A DNA stretch of 64,000 nucleotides from positions 1,020,421 to 1,084,420 of the forward strand of contig NZ_JAERQG010000002.1 in the NCBI RefSeq assembly GCF_016734805.1. The letters run 5' to 3'. The translations under genes and the position numbers were made by a program. Numbering within the stretch: position 1 is the stretch's first letter; every line of letters starts with the position of its first letter. The notes below the pieces were generated by a model, which was not told the origin of the DNA, did not search any database, and saw only the letters and a program-made list of their open reading frames with translations. Positions 62,745 to 64,000 of this stretch are shown one piece after another. This DNA is from Marivirga atlantica. GTDB lineage: Bacteria > Bacteroidota > Bacteroidia > Cytophagales > Cyclobacteriaceae.

Positions 62745-63977
62745 TTAGTGACCATGAGAGGTCTGACTTTTCTTCATTTCAGAAATCAGGTAATAAGCAT
62801 TGTTCCATGCTACCTGGGTGCCGTCAGGAAGTGGTTCTAATAATTTAATCTCTACCCATCCATCTTCGGTTATACCTGTGCGTACTTCTATGGCTTTAAA
62901 TGCCCATTCGGTCTTGCCATCTTCTTCATGCGCTTCCGCCATAAAAATATAAGGCTTGCCTTCTTCTTCTATAATGGCGCTTTCAGGTAAGGCCTTTACC
63001 GGATTATTTCCGGTACGTATTTTACCATTAATGTACATCCCCGGGATCAGAAAATCTTCCTTTTGATCTATTTCTGCATGCACATGTACTGCTTTCGGGT
63101 TTTGCTCGAACTGCTTACCAACTGAATAAATTTTCGCACTAAGTGTACTTCCCGGTACTGACTCCACTGTAAAGGACATCTTTTGTCCTTTCTTGACTTT
63201 ATGTACGTCCTTTTCAAATACCATCAAATCCGCATGAATATGGTCGGTATTGACAATCATAAACATCTCGGTTTGAGGATCAACATATTGGCCTATTTGA
63301 ACCTCGACCTTTTCTATATATCCGTCTATCGGACTCACTACTGGTACGTATTGATAGATATCACCACTTTGTACTTTTTTCACATTCAAGCTTAGCTGCT
63401 TTAATTGGGCTTCATAGCCTTTCACCTCACCCTTCATGGCCCGGTAGTCCGCCTGTATTTGCTGATAAGTTTTTCCGGAACCTACTTCTTCTTCGTACAA
63501 CCTTTTCTGTCGTTGGTTTTCTTTTTCCAAAAATTGTAGTTGGCTATAAGCCCGTACATAGTCAGTCTGTAACTTAGTCAGGTTGGGGTGGGAGAGATAC
63601 GCCAATACTTGACCTTTGCTCACCTGATCACCTTCTATCACTTTGATGGAAGTAACATTGGCTCCCAGAATAGCCGTAACGGTCGCCTCATGCTGAGGCG
63701 GCACTTCTAACTGGCCATTTGCTTCTACCACGCCCGATAGTCCGCGAGTGGGCAGTGTGTCAAGCTTGATGCCCAGGCTTTCAAATTTCATGTCAGAAAG
63801 ATGGAGTTCGGCCATCCCTTCTTCATTATTTCCTTCTTCACCTTCGTGCCCAGCCTCGCCCTCACTGTGTTCTTCGTGAGAAGCTTCAGCTGAGCTATCA
63901 GCAGACTTGCTTCCGCAACCCGTAAATACTGATACCATCAGTACCAGTGCTACTATATATATAATTTGCTTTTTCAT
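62745..63977 (-). CDS. RND efflux periplasmic adaptor (CusB/CzcB-like)
   Basis: 410 residues with a lipoprotein signal (IIYIVALVLMVSVFTGC, Cys21), then a His/Glu-rich metal-binding stretch (EASHEEHSEGEAGHEGEEGN). The barrel-sandwich domain has VEANGQLEVPPQHEATVTAILGANVTSIKVIEGDQVSKGQVLAYLSHP, then an alpha hairpin (LTKLQTDYVRAYSQLQFLEKENQRQKRL), VSPIDGYIEKVEVQIGQYV and a membrane-proximal domain. It links an RND pump to a TolC-type channel for metal export. The pump gene is expected upstream beyond 64000. Confidence 0.94.
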   Translation of the reverse strand: MKKQIIYIVALVLMVSVFTGCGSKSADSSAEASHEEHSEGEAGHEGEEGNNEEGMAELHLSDMKFESLGIKLDTLPTRGLSGVVEANGQLEVPPQHEATVTAILGANVTSIKVIEGDQVSKGQVLAYLSHPNLTKLQTDYVRAYSQLQFLEKENQRQKRLYEEEVGSGKTYQQIQADYRAMKGEVKGYEAQLKQLSLNVKKVQSGDIYQYVPVVSPIDGYIEKVEVQIGQYVDPQTEMFMIVNTDHIHADLMVFEKDVHKVKKGQKMSFTVESVPGSTLSAKIYSVGKQFEQNPKAVHVHAEIDQKEDFLIPGMYINGKIRTGNNPVKALPESAIIEEEGKPYIFMAEAHEEDGKTEWAFKAIEVRTGITEDGWVEIKLLEPLPDGTQVAWNNAYYLISEMKKSQTSHGH

Positions 63978-64000
63978 TTCTTCTATTATTTGTCTGACTT

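Overview
This window is a piece of a Bacteroidota chromosome, most likely from the order Cytophagales. The evidence is the AT-rich DNA, several start sites preceded by the Bacteroidota -7 element TAnnTTTG instead of a Shine-Dalgarno sequence, an M28 peptidase ending in a type IX secretion (T9SS) sorting domain, XrtF-type exosortase genes, OmpA/PD40 and Ig-like surface proteins, and many lineage-typical families (DUF2452, DUF6428, ACR3, ABC-F). I saw no rRNA, tRNA, CRISPR array or transposase gene.

Layout. 1-5.5 kb: an ECF sigma factor overlapping a membrane/beta-barrel protein cut by the window edge, an Ig-like lipoprotein, a GreA/GreB-family factor and a PD40-OmpA protein. 5.8-9.5 kb: two convergent orphan histidine kinases. 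9.6-15.3 kb: a minus-strand run with an MpaB-type oxygenase and its membrane partner, a PPOX flavoprotein, an SRPBCC-like protein, a SpoIIAA/STAS-like protein and two outer-membrane barrels. 15.4-16.6 kb: 3-hydroxyacyl-CoA dehydrogenase and a DUF3820 protein. 16.6-18.8 kb: a tightly overlapped operon of two NeuD-type acyltransferases, exosortase XrtF and its associated membrane protein. 18.8-22.9 kb: a 967-residue coiled-coil ATPase-like protein coupled by TAGTG to an MscS channel. 23.1-26.5 kb: ABC-F, DUF1772-like and CPBP genes separated by three near-identical terminator hairpins.

26.6-32.0 kb is the first accessory block. It holds a SIR2-like gene inside what looks like an integron-type gene cassette (complementary GTTGGGC/GCCCAAC ends), with a probable frameshift in a run of seven A near its 3' end. 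TetR-SDR, a small protein with a methyltransferase, and an overlapped VOC-EVE-MarR operon behind a palindromic operator follow. 32-40.4 kb is mostly housekeeping (DUF2452, M20 peptidase, DinB, alpha/beta hydrolase, MarR, PIG-L deacetylase). 40.6-43.3 kb is an arsenic operon (ArsR, DUF6428, ArsC-like phosphatase with a lipoprotein signal, ACR3) with two ArsR-type operators. 43.3-48.7 kb holds assorted enzymes and a repeat protein.

48.8-53.0 kb is a second accessory block: an MFS transporter truncated after about ten helices, a structured non-coding stretch between 15-bp direct repeats, then an ImmA/IrrE-type HTH-metalloprotease gene with a P63C-domain partner and a small unknown gene. 53.0-64.0 kb is a metal-resistance and membrane-stress region that looks richer in GC than its surroundings: RND adaptor, M28 peptidase, PII-like protein, zinc-finger protein, SPFH lipoprotein, SHOCT protein, membrane AlbA_2 protein, bestrophin, MgtC, a P1B-4-type ATPase (SPC/HEGST), two cation diffusion facilitators and an unlisted 57-residue ORF.

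The strongest candidates for undescribed biology are the cassette-borne SIR2 gene, the ATPase/MscS pair, the XrtF/NeuD operon and the ImmA-P63C island. All functions are assigned by reading motifs; no database search was possible.
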